Assembly (NCBI RefSeq): GCF_000313755.1
Contig: NZ_AMZB01000119.1
Location: 19,906-83,905, forward strand
DNA: 64,000 bases
Origin: Pseudomonas nitroreducens TX1
GTDB lineage: Bacteria; Pseudomonadota; Gammaproteobacteria; Pseudomonadales; Pseudomonadaceae
Direction: 5' to 3'
Positions within the stretch are counted from its first letter, which is position 1; the number at the start of each line of letters is the position of its first letter. Both the position numbers and the translations under genes were made by a program. A model generated the notes under the pieces. It did not search any database and was not told the DNA's origin. It saw only the letters and a program-made list of their open reading frames with translations. This document shows, one piece after another, positions 37,253-46,287 of this stretch.

Positions 37253-39547
37253 ATGGACGAACTGCGCATCGGCCTGATCGGCAACCCCAATGCGGGCAAG
37301 ACCACTCTGTTCAACCAGCTCACCGGCTCGCGCCAGCGGGTGGGCAACTGGGCTGGCGTCACCGTGGAGCGCAAGGAAGGCAGCTTCCGCACTGCGCGGC
37401 ACAACGTGCGCCTGGTGGACCTGCCCGGCACCTATTCGCTGACCACGCTGTCGACCCAGGCCTCGCTGGACGAGCAGATCGCCCGGCGCTGCATCGTCGA
37501 TGGCGAGGTGGAGGTGCTGGTCAACGTGGTGGACGCCACCAACCTGGAACGCAACCTCTACCTCACCGTGCAGCTGCGCGAGATGGGCCTGCCCTGCGTG
37601 GTGGCGCTGAACATGCTCGACATCGCTCGCACCCAGGGCCTGAACATCGATCGCGAGGCGCTGGCGCGAGAGCTGGGTTGCCCGGTGGTGCCGCTGGTGT
37701 CGACTCGGGGCGAAGGCATCGACGCGCTGAAGGACGCCATCGATGCCGTGGGTGCCCAGCCTCCCTTGCAGGTGCCGTATCCCGCAGCACTGCGCAACGC
37801 CGTTACTCAGCTGCTGCCAACGGATGCGCCGCCAACTCAGGCGTGGATGGCTTTATTGGCGCTGGAAGGCGACCTGCACAGCGCCCGCCAGCTCAAGCTC
37901 GACCCGGCGAGCCTGCTGGCCGCGCGCGATGCAATCCGCTGCGCCTGTGGAGAGGACCCGGAACTGCTGCTGGTGGATGCGCGCTACCGGCTGATCGGCG
38001 ACCTCTGCGAGCGCGCCAGCAACCACCGCGAAGCCTCGCCGCACCGCCTGACCCAGATGCTCGACCACGTCGCGCTGAACCGCTGGCTGGGCATCCCGGT
38101 GTTCCTGTTCGTCATGTACCTGATGTTCTTCTTCGCCATCACCCTGGGCGGAGCGCTGCAGCCAATCTTCGACCAGGGCTCCTCTGCACTCTTCATCGAC
38201 GGCATCCAGTGGCTGGGCGCCCGTACTGGCGCGCCGGACTGGCTGACCGCGCTGCTGGCCCAGGGCCTGGGCGGCGGCATCAACGCGGTGCTGCCGCTGA
38301 TCCCGCAGATAGGCCTGATGTACCTGTTCCTCGCCCTGCTGGAAGACTCCGGCTACATGGCCCGCGCGGCCTTCGTCATGGACCGCCTGATGCAGGCCCT
38401 CGGCCTGCCGGGCAAATCCTTCGTGCCGCTGATCGTCGGCTTCGGCTGCAACGTGCCGTCAATCATGGGCACCCGCACCCTGGATAACCCGCGCGAACGC
38501 CTGATGACTTCGATGATGGCGCCGTTCATGTCCTGCGGCGCGCGGCTGGCGATCTTCGCCGTGTTCGCCGCGGCCTTCTTCGGCCAGAACGGCGCGCTGG
38601 CGATCTTCTCGCTGTACTTGCTGGGCATAGTCGTGGCGGTGCTGACCGGCCTGCTGCTCAAGCACACGCTGATGCGCGGCGAGGCCTCGCCCTTCGTCAT
38701 GGAACTGCCGCTGTACCACGTGCCGCACCTGCGCAGCCTGCTGCTGCAGACCTGGACGCGCCTGCGCGCCTTCATCGTCCGCGCCGGCACCGTGATCATC
38801 CTGGTCAGCCTGGTGATTGGCGGCCTGAACAGCGTCACCCTCGACGGTCGTCCGGTGCAGGGCGACATCGCCGACTCGGCCCTGTCCAGTCTCAGCCACA
38901 AGGTCACGCCGCTGCTCAAACCCATGGGCGTGCACGAGGACAACTGGCAGGCCACGGTCGGCCTGGTCACCGGCGCGCTGGCCAAGGAAGTGGTGGTCGG
39001 CACGTTGAACACCCTTTACACCGCCGAGCACATCCAGGGCGAAGCCTTCGATGCCGACGGCTACGACCTCTGGGGCCAGCTGAAACAGGCCGGAGTGGAC
39101 ACGCTGGATGGCCTTCGCGACTCGTTCAGCCTAAGCGTGCTGGCCAACCCGGTGGCCGCGAGCATGGCCGACGGCGAGATGGAGGAGGGCTCCATGGGCA
39201 CCTTCGCAGCCAAGTTCGGTAGTCCCTTGGCCGCCTACAGCTATCTGGTGTTCGTGCTGCTCTACGTGCCCTGCGTGGCGACCCTGGGCGCACTGACCCG
39301 CGAGAGCGGTCGCGGCTGGATGACCTTTGCCGTGTTCTGGGGCCTCAACGTGGCCTACTCGCTGGCGACCCTCTGCTACCAGGTGTTCAGCTTCGCCGAG
39401 CATCCGCAGTACAGCACGGTGGCCATCGGCCTGGTGCTGGCGTTCAACCTGGGGCTGTTCCTGATCCTGCGCTGGGTCGGCCGGCGCGGTCTGGAGTTGG
39501 ACGGCGAGCGTGACCTGCGTTCGGCCCCGGCGGGGAGCTGCCACTGA
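37253..39547 (+). CDS. feoB: ferrous iron transporter FeoB
   Basis: 764-aa inner-membrane Fe2+ permease. The N-terminal G domain has G1 GNPNAGKTT (10-18), G3 DLPGTYSL and G4 NMLD; a helical regulatory domain follows, then a polytopic region with two Gate motifs (VGFGCNVPSIMGTRTL and LYVPCVATLGAL) whose cysteines are thought to line the path. Length is normal. Stop overlaps the feoC start by one base (TGATG). Confidence 0.97.
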   Translation: MDELRIGLIGNPNAGKTTLFNQLTGSRQRVGNWAGVTVERKEGSFRTARHNVRLVDLPGTYSLTTLSTQASLDEQIARRCIVDGEVEVLVNVVDATNLERNLYLTVQLREMGLPCVVALNMLDIARTQGLNIDREALARELGCPVVPLVSTRGEGIDALKDAIDAVGAQPPLQVPYPAALRNAVTQLLPTDAPPTQAWMALLALEGDLHSARQLKLDPASLLAARDAIRCACGEDPELLLVDARYRLIGDLCERASNHREASPHRLTQMLDHVALNRWLGIPVFLFVMYLMFFFAITLGGALQPIFDQGSSALFIDGIQWLGARTGAPDWLTALLAQGLGGGINAVLPLIPQIGLMYLFLALLEDSGYMARAAFVMDRLMQALGLPGKSFVPLIVGFGCNVPSIMGTRTLDNPRERLMTSMMAPFMSCGARLAIFAVFAAAFFGQNGALAIFSLYLLGIVVAVLTGLLLKHTLMRGEASPFVMELPLYHVPHLRSLLLQTWTRLRAFIVRAGTVIILVSLVIGGLNSVTLDGRPVQGDIADSALSSLSHKVTPLLKPMGVHEDNWQATVGLVTGALAKEVVVGTLNTLYTAEHIQGEAFDADGYDLWGQLKQAGVDTLDGLRDSFSLSVLANPVAASMADGEMEEGSMGTFAAKFGSPLAAYSYLVFVLLYVPCVATLGALTRESGRGWMTFAVFWGLNVAYSLATLCYQVFSFAEHPQYSTVAIGLVLAFNLGLFLILRWVGRRGLELDGERDLRSAPAGSCH

Positions 39548-39816
39548 TGGCCACGGCAATCGCAGTGCGCAACCTGCTCGGCGAAATGGGCGAGGCGGAT
39601 GTACCGACCCTGGCCCGGCGCCTGGGTGCTTCCAAGGCGCTGCTCGAAGCATTGCTGGAGCGGCTGCTGGCGATGGGCGTGGTGGAAAAGGTTGCCCCTG
39701 AGCCAGCGGCCTGCGGGAGTTGCAAGGGCTGTGCGGAGGTGACGCGATGCTCGACGACGGGGTATCGGTTGTCGTCGAGAAGCACTGTTGCGCCGCTGCG
39801 CTGGAGTTTTACGTAG
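39547..39816 (+). CDS. feoC: FeoC-like iron transport regulator
   Basis: 89 aa: an N-terminal winged helix (AIAVRNLLGEMGEADVPTLA) and a cysteine cluster CGSCKGCAEVTRC that in FeoC proteins can bind an iron-sulfur cluster. Translationally coupled to feoB. The reading frame's last residues (RSTVAPLRWSFT) end at a TAG supplied by the first bases of a GTAGGGCG-family repeat (39813-39883), so the C-terminus may be changed by the repeat insertion. Confidence 0.82.
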   Translation: MATAIAVRNLLGEMGEADVPTLARRLGASKALLEALLERLLAMGVVEKVAPEPAACGSCKGCAEVTRCSTTGYRLSSRSTVAPLRWSFT

Positions 39817-39883
39817 GGCGCATAACCCGGAACGGGTTATCCGCCGCAATGGCGGATAACGCCTGAGGCGTTAGGCGCCCTAC
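39813..39883. repeat. dispersed repeat, GTAGGGCG family, copy 3
   Basis: GTAGGGCGCATAACCCGG to TTAGGCGCCCTAC with inner TTATCCGCCGC / GGCGGATAA pairing. It overlaps the end of feoC. Confidence 0.8.
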
Positions 39884-39901
39884 AGGTAGGCACCGGAGTG
39901 G

Positions 39902-39932
39902 AAAAGGGCGCCTGCAAGAAGGCGCCTTTTTC
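39902..39932. terminator. bidirectional terminator between feoC and old yellow enzyme gene
   Basis: AAAAGGGCGCCT pairs with AGGCGCCTTTTT (one mismatch), 6-7 nt loop, T run on the plus strand and A run on the left. It serves both converging units. Confidence 0.85.
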
Positions 39933-39952
39933 GTTGGCGCTGCTACCGGCGC

Positions 39953-41002
39953 TTACAGGCGCGGGTAGTCCAGGTAGCCGACCGGGCCCTTGGCATAGAA
40001 GGTTTCCGGGTGCGGCTCGTTCCAGGCGGCGCCTTTCTGCAGGCGGGTCACCAGGTCAGGGTTGGCGATGAACGGGATGCCGAAGGCCACTGCGTCGGCC
40101 TTGCCGCTCTCCAGCCACTGGGTGGCGGTTTCCTGGGTGAAGCGCTCGTTGGCGATGTACACGCCGCCGAAGATTTCCTTCAGTTTCGGGCCGATGCTGT
40201 CGTCAGCGGCTTTCTCGCGGGTGCAGATGAACGCCACGCCACGCTTGCCCAGTTCGCGGGCTACGTAGCCGAAGGTGGCCAGCGGGTCGGCGTCGCCCAT
40301 GTCGTGGGAGTCCATGCGCGGCGCCAGGTGCACGCCAACGCGGCCGGCGCCCCACACCTCGATGGCGGCGTCGGTGACTTCCAGCAGCAGGCGGGCGCGG
40401 TTCTCGATGGAACCGCCGTACTGGTCGGTGCGCTGGTTGGTGCTGCTCTGCAGGAACTGGTCGAGCAGGTAGCCGTTGGCACCGTGGATTTCCACGCCGT
40501 CGAAACCGGCGGCCTTGGCGTTCTCGGCGCCCTGGCGGTAGGCCTCGACGATGTCGGCGATCTCTTCGGTTTCCAGGGCGCGCGGGGTGACGAACTCCTT
40601 GATCGGACGCACCAGGCTGACGTGACCGGCCGGCTTGATGGCACTCGGCGCTACCGGGGTTTCACCGTTCAGGTAGAGCGGGTCGGAGATGCGGCCCACG
40701 TGCCACAGCTGCAGCATGATGCGGCCGCCGTTGGCGTGCACGGCTTTGGTAACGTTGGTCCAGCCGCGGACCTGGTCTTCGGACCAGATGCCGGGGGTGT
40801 CCGGGTAGCCCACCCCCATCGGGGTCACCGAGGTGGCCTCGCTGAGGATCAGGCCGGCGTCGGCGCGCTGGGTGTAGTACTCGGCCATCAGCGCGTTCGG
40901 CACTCGGCCTTCGTCGGCGCGGCAGCGGGTCAGCGGGGCCATGACGATACGGTTGGGCAGTTCCAGGTCACCGATGACGATGGGGTCGAAAAGCGTGGTC
41001 AT
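39953..41002 (-). CDS. xenB: old yellow enzyme, XenB/NemA-type ene-reductase
   Basis: 349-aa FMN-dependent TIM-barrel oxidoreductase. It has the N-terminal APLTRCRAD, the substrate-binding His/Asn pair in EIHGANGYLLDQFLQ and the FMN motif DQYGGSIENRARL. XenB reduces nitroesters and nitroaromatics and alpha,beta-unsaturated carbonyls with NADPH. The upstream arsR-type repressor and MFS pump suggest an electrophile- or quinone-responsive detoxification unit, as for nemR-nemA in E. coli. XenB versus NemA identity is not separable here. Confidence 0.9.
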   Translation of the reverse strand: MTTLFDPIVIGDLELPNRIVMAPLTRCRADEGRVPNALMAEYYTQRADAGLILSEATSVTPMGVGYPDTPGIWSEDQVRGWTNVTKAVHANGGRIMLQLWHVGRISDPLYLNGETPVAPSAIKPAGHVSLVRPIKEFVTPRALETEEIADIVEAYRQGAENAKAAGFDGVEIHGANGYLLDQFLQSSTNQRTDQYGGSIENRARLLLEVTDAAIEVWGAGRVGVHLAPRMDSHDMGDADPLATFGYVARELGKRGVAFICTREKAADDSIGPKLKEIFGGVYIANERFTQETATQWLESGKADAVAFGIPFIANPDLVTRLQKGAAWNEPHPETFYAKGPVGYLDYPRL

Positions 41003-41032
41003 TGCGTTACTCCGGGGCGTGAGGGTGGAGGA

Positions 41033-42196
41033 TCAATCGAGGACGGGTTGCGTCTGGTTGGGCTTGCTGCTGAAGGCGATCATCACCGCGATCAGCGCGA
41101 GTACGGAGAGCACGGCGCCGGCCAGCGGCACGCGGGTCAGGCCCAGGCCGTGGTCGATGACGCTGCCGCCGACCCACGCACCGATGGCGTTGCCGACGTT
41201 GAAGGCGCCGATGTTCAGGGTGGCGACGAGGTTGGGTGCGGCACCGCCGACACGGACCACGTTGACCTGCAGGGCCGGCACCGCAGCGAAGGCGGCAGCG
41301 GCCCAGATAAAGAGGGTGATCTCGGCCGGAATCAGCGAAGCGCTGGTCCAGCTCAGGACGGTGGAAACCAGCGCCATGGTGGCAAACACGCCGGCCAGGG
41401 TCGTGCCCAGGCGCCAGTCGGCGAGGCGGCCGCCGAGGATGTTGCCCAGGGTCAGGCCAAGGCCGATCAGCACCAGGCTCCAGGTGATGCCGCGCGGCGA
41501 GACCTGGGTGACTTCGCCCAACAGCGGTGCGACATAGGTGAACAACGCGAAGACGGCGGCGGAGAACAGCACCGTGGTGCCCAGCGCCAGCCACAGCGGA
41601 CCGTTGCGCAGCGCGGCGACTTCCTTGCGCATGTCTACAGCTTCTTCATCGTGCCTCTTCGGCAGCACGCTCCACAGACCGATCAGCGCGAACACGCCGA
41701 TCAAGGTGACCGCCCAGAACGGCGAGCGCCAGCCCGCGATCTGGCCCAACGCGGTGCCGGCCGGTACGCCGAGCACATTGGCCAGGGTCAGGCCGGTGAA
41801 CATCAGCGCCACGGCGGACGCCTTGCGATTGGCCGGCACCAGGCTGGCGGCGACCACCGAGCCGATGCCGAAGAAGGCGCCGTGGCACAGTGCGGTGATG
41901 ATCCGCGCCAGCATCAGCAGGCCGTAGTTGGCGGCCACCGCGCAGAGCAGGTTGCCGAGGATGAAGATGCCCATGAGCATCAGCAGCGCGGTCTTGCGCG
42001 GCAGGCGGGCGGTGAGCAGGGCCATGATCGGCGCGCCGATGGCGACGCTGAAGGCATAGCCGCTGACCAGCCAGCCGGCGGCGGGGATGCTCACGGAGAG
42101 ATCGCCCGCGACCTCGGGCAGCAGGCCCATGATCACGAATTCCGTGGTGCCGATGGCAAACGCGGACAAAGCGAGGACGAGAAGCGAAGTGGGCAT
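41033..42196 (-). CDS. MFS transporter, DHA1/AraJ type
   Basis: 387-aa inner-membrane protein with 12 predicted helices. The loop 2-3 motif reads TARLPRKTALLML and helix 5 carries GVPAGTALGQIAGWR, motif C of drug/proton antiporters. It lies between arsR and the old yellow enzyme on the same strand, so it may export the compound that the repressor senses. Substrate unknown. Confidence 0.85.
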   Translation of the reverse strand: MPTSLLVLALSAFAIGTTEFVIMGLLPEVAGDLSVSIPAAGWLVSGYAFSVAIGAPIMALLTARLPRKTALLMLMGIFILGNLLCAVAANYGLLMLARIITALCHGAFFGIGSVVAASLVPANRKASAVALMFTGLTLANVLGVPAGTALGQIAGWRSPFWAVTLIGVFALIGLWSVLPKRHDEEAVDMRKEVAALRNGPLWLALGTTVLFSAAVFALFTYVAPLLGEVTQVSPRGITWSLVLIGLGLTLGNILGGRLADWRLGTTLAGVFATMALVSTVLSWTSASLIPAEITLFIWAAAAFAAVPALQVNVVRVGGAAPNLVATLNIGAFNVGNAIGAWVGGSVIDHGLGLTRVPLAGAVLSVLALIAVMIAFSSKPNQTQPVLD

Positions 42197-42242
42197 GCGC
42201 CTGCTCCTGGAGAATGGGATTGTCTTGGCTGGCAGTAGCCGG

Positions 42243-42572
42243 TTAAAGCGCTTCGCTCAGGTGGCGAACAAAGGCCTGGATGGTCTCTTCATTGCGTTTG
42301 AAGAAGTTCCACTGGCCGACTTTTCGACTGGTCACCAGGCCCGCGCGCTGGAGGGTGGCCAGATGCGCGGAAACGGTGGATTGCGATAGACCGGTGCGCT
42401 GGTCGAACTTGCCGGCGCAGACGCCGATCTCGAAGGATTGGTGCTCCTGCTCGACGAAGTAGCGCTCCGGGTCCTTTAGCCAATGCAGCATGTCGCGCCG
42501 CACCGGATGGGCCAGGGCCTTGAAGATTTCGTCGAGGTCGATGCCAGGATCGAGAGTGGGTTGTTCAGTCAT
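42243..42572 (-). CDS. ArsR-family transcriptional repressor
   Basis: 109-aa winged-helix protein: DEIFKALAHPVRRDMLHWL, then recognition helix GLSQSTVSAHLATLQRAGLV and wing VTSRKVGQWNFFKR. A single Cys sits in EIGVCAGKFDQ; the ArsR CxC metal site in helix 3 is absent, so it may sense an electrophile or oxidant instead of metal. It precedes the MFS and OYE genes and likely controls all three from the inverted repeat just upstream. Start at 42572; three residues upstream another ATG exists. Confidence 0.85.
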   Translation of the reverse strand: MTEQPTLDPGIDLDEIFKALAHPVRRDMLHWLKDPERYFVEQEHQSFEIGVCAGKFDQRTGLSQSTVSAHLATLQRAGLVTSRKVGQWNFFKRNEETIQAFVRHLSEAL

Positions 42573-42607
42573 GGGGCACATCGGTATATCGCGTTGGGAC
42601 GAACTAT

Positions 42608-42627
42608 ATATCGGTCAAAAACGATAT
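42608..42627. promoter_or_regulatory. inverted repeat, candidate ArsR-type operator
   Basis: ATATCG-N8-CGATAT lies 36 nt upstream of the arsR start; a further TATATCG occurs at 42585-42591, close to the ATG. Confidence 0.5.
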
Positions 42628-42728
42628 GAATTCGTTTGGCGCGATAGTAATGATCGACACCCGTGATAGTAAGCGTGCAAGGGCGTCCGGAGGAGCAACC
42701 TTCTCTCCTGGGGCGCCGTGCCAAGCGT

Positions 42729-42848
42729 ATCCCTCTCCCTAACCCTCTCCCTGAAGGGAGAGGGGACCGTTCGGAGCAGGATGCCTCCACGGTTTCAGCT
42801 GGCACGTTCAGCTCCCTCTCCCTTCAGGGAGAGGGCGGGGGAGAGGGG
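42729..42848. repeat. composite REP doublet, copy 3
   Basis: CCCTCTCCCTAACCCTCTCC followed by GAAGGGAGAGG, a ~50-nt spacer starting GACCGTTCGGAGCAGGATG, then the inverted palindrome ending GAGAGGGCGGGGGAGAGG. The terminal TTCTTCTGAAAA of copy 1 is not clear here. Confidence 0.75.
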
Positions 42849-42925
42849 CGCTCCTGCTAAGAGCTTTGCGGAGGAGCGGCATGGTGTTTTCAGGTTGGCC
42901 ACGGTTCCGCGCTAAGCTGATCGGC

Positions 42926-43519
42926 ATGAACTATCTCGCGCACCTTCACCTGGGCGGCGACCGGCCCGCCCAACTGCTCGGCAGCCTCTATGGCGACTTC
43001 GTCAAGGGGCCGCTTGCCGGCCAGTGGCCCGCCGAGATCGAAGCCGGCATCCGCCTGCACCGGCGCATCGACGCCTTCACCGACAGTCACGCCTTGATAC
43101 ACAGTGCCAAGGCGCGTTTCCCCAGCGAGCGTCGGCGCATGGCCGGCGTACTTCTGGACGTGTTCTTCGACCACTGCCTGGCCCGCGACTGGGGACGATT
43201 CTCCGGTGAGCCGCTGGAGCACTTCACCCAGCGGGTCTACGGTGTACTGGGCCGCACGCCCGGCCTGCCCGAGCGTTTGGCGCGCATTGCACCGCGCATG
43301 GCCGCGCAGGACTGGCTCGGCAGTTATCGGCAGTTCGAGGTGTTGCAGGAGGTTGTCTCCGGCATGTCTCGACGCCTGTCGCGGCCGTCCCTGCTGGATG
43401 GCGCCTGGGAGGAGCTGGATCGTCTTTACGAGCCATTGAGTGGCGACTTCCGTGAGTTCTATCCCGAACTTCAGGAGTTCGTCAGAAACCCGCCGAAATC
43501 GATTGACGGTCCGGCCTGA
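42926..43519 (+). CDS. acpH: acyl carrier protein phosphodiesterase
   Basis: 197 aa. Removes the 4'-phosphopantetheine arm from holo-ACP. It opens MNYLAHLHLG with the HD-like metal ligands that follow (GDFVKGPL, GIRLHRRIDAFTDSH, LLDVFFDHCLARDW), all hallmarks of AcpH. Start at 42926 by homology; the Shine-Dalgarno site is weak. Upstream of the Usp gene as in PAO1. Confidence 0.9.
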   Translation: MNYLAHLHLGGDRPAQLLGSLYGDFVKGPLAGQWPAEIEAGIRLHRRIDAFTDSHALIHSAKARFPSERRRMAGVLLDVFFDHCLARDWGRFSGEPLEHFTQRVYGVLGRTPGLPERLARIAPRMAAQDWLGSYRQFEVLQEVVSGMSRRLSRPSLLDGAWEELDRLYEPLSGDFREFYPELQEFVRNPPKSIDGPA

Positions 43520-43594
43520 CTTGATATGCGTCAACCGCCCGGCGGCCCATAGCGTGTGCAATAGACACATCTGAAGGACGACGAGAGGAGCAGC

Positions 43595-44455
43595 ATGATG
43601 AAGTCGTTAATGGTCGCAACGGATCTGTCCGGCCGTTCCGAAAAGGCTTTGCACCGTGCGGCAGCGCTCGCCAAGCGCTACGCCTGCCCCTGGACCGTGC
43701 TCTACGTGGTCGACGAAGACCAGCCTTCGGCGCTGGTCGAGCAGGAGGTCACCCAGGTACGCCTGATGCTGGAAGCACGGCTGGTGGAGCTCACCGAACT
43801 GGGCGGCAGCTGCCCGAAACTGCTGGTGGAGCGCGGCGATCCGAATCAACAGATCCTCGCCGCGGCGAAGAAGCAGGCCTGCGAGATGCTGGTGATGGGC
43901 GCGCACCGCAAGAGCGTGCTGCGCGACATCTTCGTCGGCACCACGGTGGAGCGAGTACTGCGTGCCGGGCAACTGCCGGTGCTGGTGGTCAACCAGCCGG
44001 CCGGCGGCGAGTACCGCGACCTGCTGATAGCCCTCGATACCTCGCCGGCCTCTGCCCACGCGGTGGAAGTGGCCGATGAACTGGGCCTGCTCGAAGGCGC
44101 CGTGCGCCGGGGTGTCTACGCTTTCAGCCCGCTGGCCAAGGGCATGATGCAATACTCCGGAGTGAGCGAGGAGCGCATCGACGAATTCGTCGGCAGCGAA
44201 TCGCGCCAGGCGGTGGATGAGCTGAAGAAGTTCCTCCACGAGCGTCACCTGGAGGAACGCATCGATGAACAACTGGTGGCCGTCGGGCTGCCGGGCAACG
44301 TGTTGCAGCGGATGGTCGACAAGCATCGGCCCGATCTGCTGGTCATGGGGACTCGGGGTATGGGCGGAATCAAGCGTGCCCTGATCGGCAGTGTTGCCGA
44401 CTACGCTCTGCGCGAACTGGATTGTGACATCCTGGTCGTGCCGCCGGAGGCTTGA
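43595..44455 (+). CDS. tandem universal stress protein
   Basis: 286 aa with two UspA domains. Domain 1 (1-140) has VATDLSGRSEKAL and the ATP-type motif GAHRKSVLRDIFVGTTVERVLRA; domain 2 (about 145-286) has LIALDTSPASAHA and GTRGMGGIKRALIGSVADYAL (nucleotide loop G-x2-G-x9-G-S/T). In P. aeruginosa related Usps are induced by ANR during anaerobic survival. GAGGAG at 43583-43588 supports the start. Monocistronic. Confidence 0.92.
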   Translation: MMKSLMVATDLSGRSEKALHRAAALAKRYACPWTVLYVVDEDQPSALVEQEVTQVRLMLEARLVELTELGGSCPKLLVERGDPNQQILAAAKKQACEMLVMGAHRKSVLRDIFVGTTVERVLRAGQLPVLVVNQPAGGEYRDLLIALDTSPASAHAVEVADELGLLEGAVRRGVYAFSPLAKGMMQYSGVSEERIDEFVGSESRQAVDELKKFLHERHLEERIDEQLVAVGLPGNVLQRMVDKHRPDLLVMGTRGMGGIKRALIGSVADYALRELDCDILVVPPEA

Positions 44456-44485
44456 GCCTTCGGCGCCTGGAGACTGTTTTCAGGC

Positions 44486-44519
44486 TGCGTCGGGCGGCTC
44501 GAGGGTGCCGCCCGGCGCA
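44486..44519. other. hairpin between converging uspA-type gene and olsA
   Basis: TGCG-t-CGGGCGGC / GCCGCCCG-g-CGCA, stem of 12 pairs with one mismatch and an 8-nt loop, between converging transcripts. No T run, so it is terminator-like only. Confidence 0.45.
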
Positions 44520-44616
44520 GTTTGAAAGCCGTTTCGTCAGAGTGGGAACCCGTCGGCCGTAGGTTACGGCGGGCTCCAAACCTTCTTCGCTTTCCCTGCC
44601 GCTTTACTGGCACATC

Positions 44617-45384
44617 TCAGGCCGCGATGGCCGACTCTTCCTGAACGTCACACACCACTGCTTGAATCGCGGCATGCGCCTGTCTGGCCAGCAGGTTGCG
44701 GTCCTGGTGCGCGCTGGACAGCGCCGGCAGCAGGTGGATTTCCACGATTCCCCGATCGTGGGCGAACAGACGCTTGAGGTGGCTGACCAGATCATCGTCA
44801 CCGATGAACGGCGCCAGTTCGCATGCCTGCCCGTTGCGGCGATAACGCAGCGCCACCGGCTGCACCGGCACGCCGGCCTCGATGGCGCTGGCCATCAACC
44901 GACCGTGGAAGGTGCGCAGCCCCTGGCCATCGGTGGTGGTGCCTTCGGGAAAGACCAGCAGCGAGCGGCCGCGTGACAGGTGCGTGGCCAGCTGTGCATT
45001 GATCATCCGCGAATCTCCAGAACCCCGGCGGATGAACAGCGTGCCGGCCTTTTCCGCCAGCCAGCCGGCGACGGGCCATTGGCGTACCTCGGCCTTGGAC
45101 AGGAAGGTCAGCGGCAGCAGCCCTCCCAGCAGCGGAATATCGACCCAGGACACATGGTTGGAGACCCACAGCATCGGCTGCGCGGGCAACTCGCCGTACA
45201 CCTTCAGCTCGAAGGGCAGGGCGCCGGACAGTCGCGCCAGGAACCAGCGCGTGAGACGCTGGCGCAGCGGCATGCGGTCGCCGGGCAGGCGCTCCAGCAG
45301 GCTGACGAAGCTGGCCAGCGCGAGGCCGACCAGCAGCAATGACAGCAGGCGGACTACGCGCAGCCAGGCGCGCAGGCTGCGCAT
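44617..45384 (-). CDS. olsA: lyso-ornithine lipid O-acyltransferase
   Basis: 255-aa membrane-associated PlsC-type acyltransferase. An N-terminal hydrophobic helix (10-30) is followed by HxxxxD at His77-Asp82 (SNHVSWVD), then IRRGSGDS and FPEGTTTDG, the lipid-acceptor motifs. In P. aeruginosa the olsBA pair makes ornithine lipids; OlsA adds the second acyl chain. The start shares one base with the olsB stop (TGATG), so coupling is tight; longer reading upstream lies within olsB. Confidence 0.92.
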   Translation of the reverse strand: MRSLRAWLRVVRLLSLLLVGLALASFVSLLERLPGDRMPLRQRLTRWFLARLSGALPFELKVYGELPAQPMLWVSNHVSWVDIPLLGGLLPLTFLSKAEVRQWPVAGWLAEKAGTLFIRRGSGDSRMINAQLATHLSRGRSLLVFPEGTTTDGQGLRTFHGRLMASAIEAGVPVQPVALRYRRNGQACELAPFIGDDDLVSHLKRLFAHDRGIVEIHLLPALSSAHQDRNLLARQAHAAIQAVVCDVQEESAIAA

Positions 45385-46139
45385 CAGACTGCGGCCTTGA
45401 AGTGGCGGGCGTAGCGCGGGCAGAGCTCGTCGCGCTTGAGCAGGATGAACACGTCGGCGACGCCGAAGTCCGGGTCCCAGCAGGGTTCGCCACAGATTTT
45501 CGCGCCCAGGCGCATATAGGCCTTGAGCAACGGCGGCAATTCGGCGGTGAGGTTGTCCGGCACATCCATCGGCGGCAGGGGCGTCTTGGGCTCGGCACGC
45601 AGGTTCTGCTGGCACAGGTAGCGGTCGCGCAGGCGCTGCATCACCGCGCGAGCCTGGATGCCGCCGTCGCGCATGGGGATGCTGGCGCAGCCCATCAGGT
45701 AGCGGTAGCCGCCTTCGTTGAGCACTTCGGCCAGCTCGCTCCAGAGCACCGCGATGGTGCCGCCGTTGCGGTAGTCCGGGTCGACGCAGGTGCGGCCGAT
45801 TTCCAGCACCGGCCCCTGCAGTTCGCCAAGGCCGTCGAGGGCGAATTCCTCTTCGCTGTAGAAACGGCCCAGGCGCCGGGCGGCGCGGTGGTCGAGCAGG
45901 CGGGTGGTGGCCACCAGCGCGCCGGTGTTGAGGTCGCGCACGCCGATGTGGGCGCAGTGGCGGTCGTAGTCATCCATGTCCAGGCCCTGGTCCGCGCCCT
46001 TGAGCCGGGCATCGAACTCGCTGCTGAACACGCGGTAGCGCAGGGCCTGGGCTTCGCGCAGGGCGCGGGCGCCGCGCAGACGCACGGCCTTGAGACGGCG
46101 TTCTGCCGGGGTGTCACAGGAGAGGGCGATCTGACTCAT
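45384..46139 (-). CDS. olsB: L-ornithine N-alpha-acyltransferase
   Basis: 251-aa GNAT-fold enzyme that transfers a 3-hydroxyacyl group from ACP to ornithine, first step of ornithine-lipid synthesis. Motifs include [30 protein letters not shown] (acyl-carrier binding) and [11 protein letters not shown]. Start at 46139 ([10 protein letters not shown]); an upstream frame to 46262 crosses the promoter region. A Pho-box-like site lies 78 nt upstream, in line with phosphate-limited induction known for this operon. Confidence 0.92.
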   Translation of the reverse strand: MSQIALSCDTPAERRLKAVRLRGARALREAQALRYRVFSSEFDARLKGADQGLDMDDYDRHCAHIGVRDLNTGALVATTRLLDHRAARRLGRFYSEEEFALDGLGELQGPVLEIGRTCVDPDYRNGGTIAVLWSELAEVLNEGGYRYLMGCASIPMRDGGIQARAVMQRLRDRYLCQQNLRAEPKTPLPPMDVPDNLTAELPPLLKAYMRLGAKICGEPCWDPDFGVADVFILLKRDELCPRYARHFKAAV

Positions 46140-46216
46140 GCGAGTGCCTCCGTGAACCGGCCATGCGGGTTGCGGCCGGTCGGCTTTGTTGTGCAAGCTC
46201 AGGCTAGAAATGACCG

Positions 46217-46234
46217 GTGTCACGCCCATGACGG
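46217..46234 (-). promoter_or_regulatory. candidate PhoB box upstream of olsB
   Basis: Minus strand CCGTCAT-GGGC-GTGACAC resembles two 7-mers CTGTCAT/CTGTCAC with 11-nt period, matching 6 and 5 of 7 positions. A further GTCAT occurs on each side. Confidence 0.4.
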
Positions 46235-46287
46235 TGCGGTGATGCTTGTATGACAAGAACAACGACCTCGAAGGAAGGAGCGCCGCG

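Larger units (their letters stand above)
42573..42925. other. 353-nt gap between arsR and acpH
   Basis: Holds the arsR operator region (42582-42627) and a composite REP doublet (42729-42848). Short reading frames crossing the palindromes are not considered genes. Confidence 0.7.

Noticed and set aside
40010..42238. 742-residue frame antisense to old yellow enzyme and MFS genes
   Set aside because: Spans two well-recognised genes on the other strand and has no family features.
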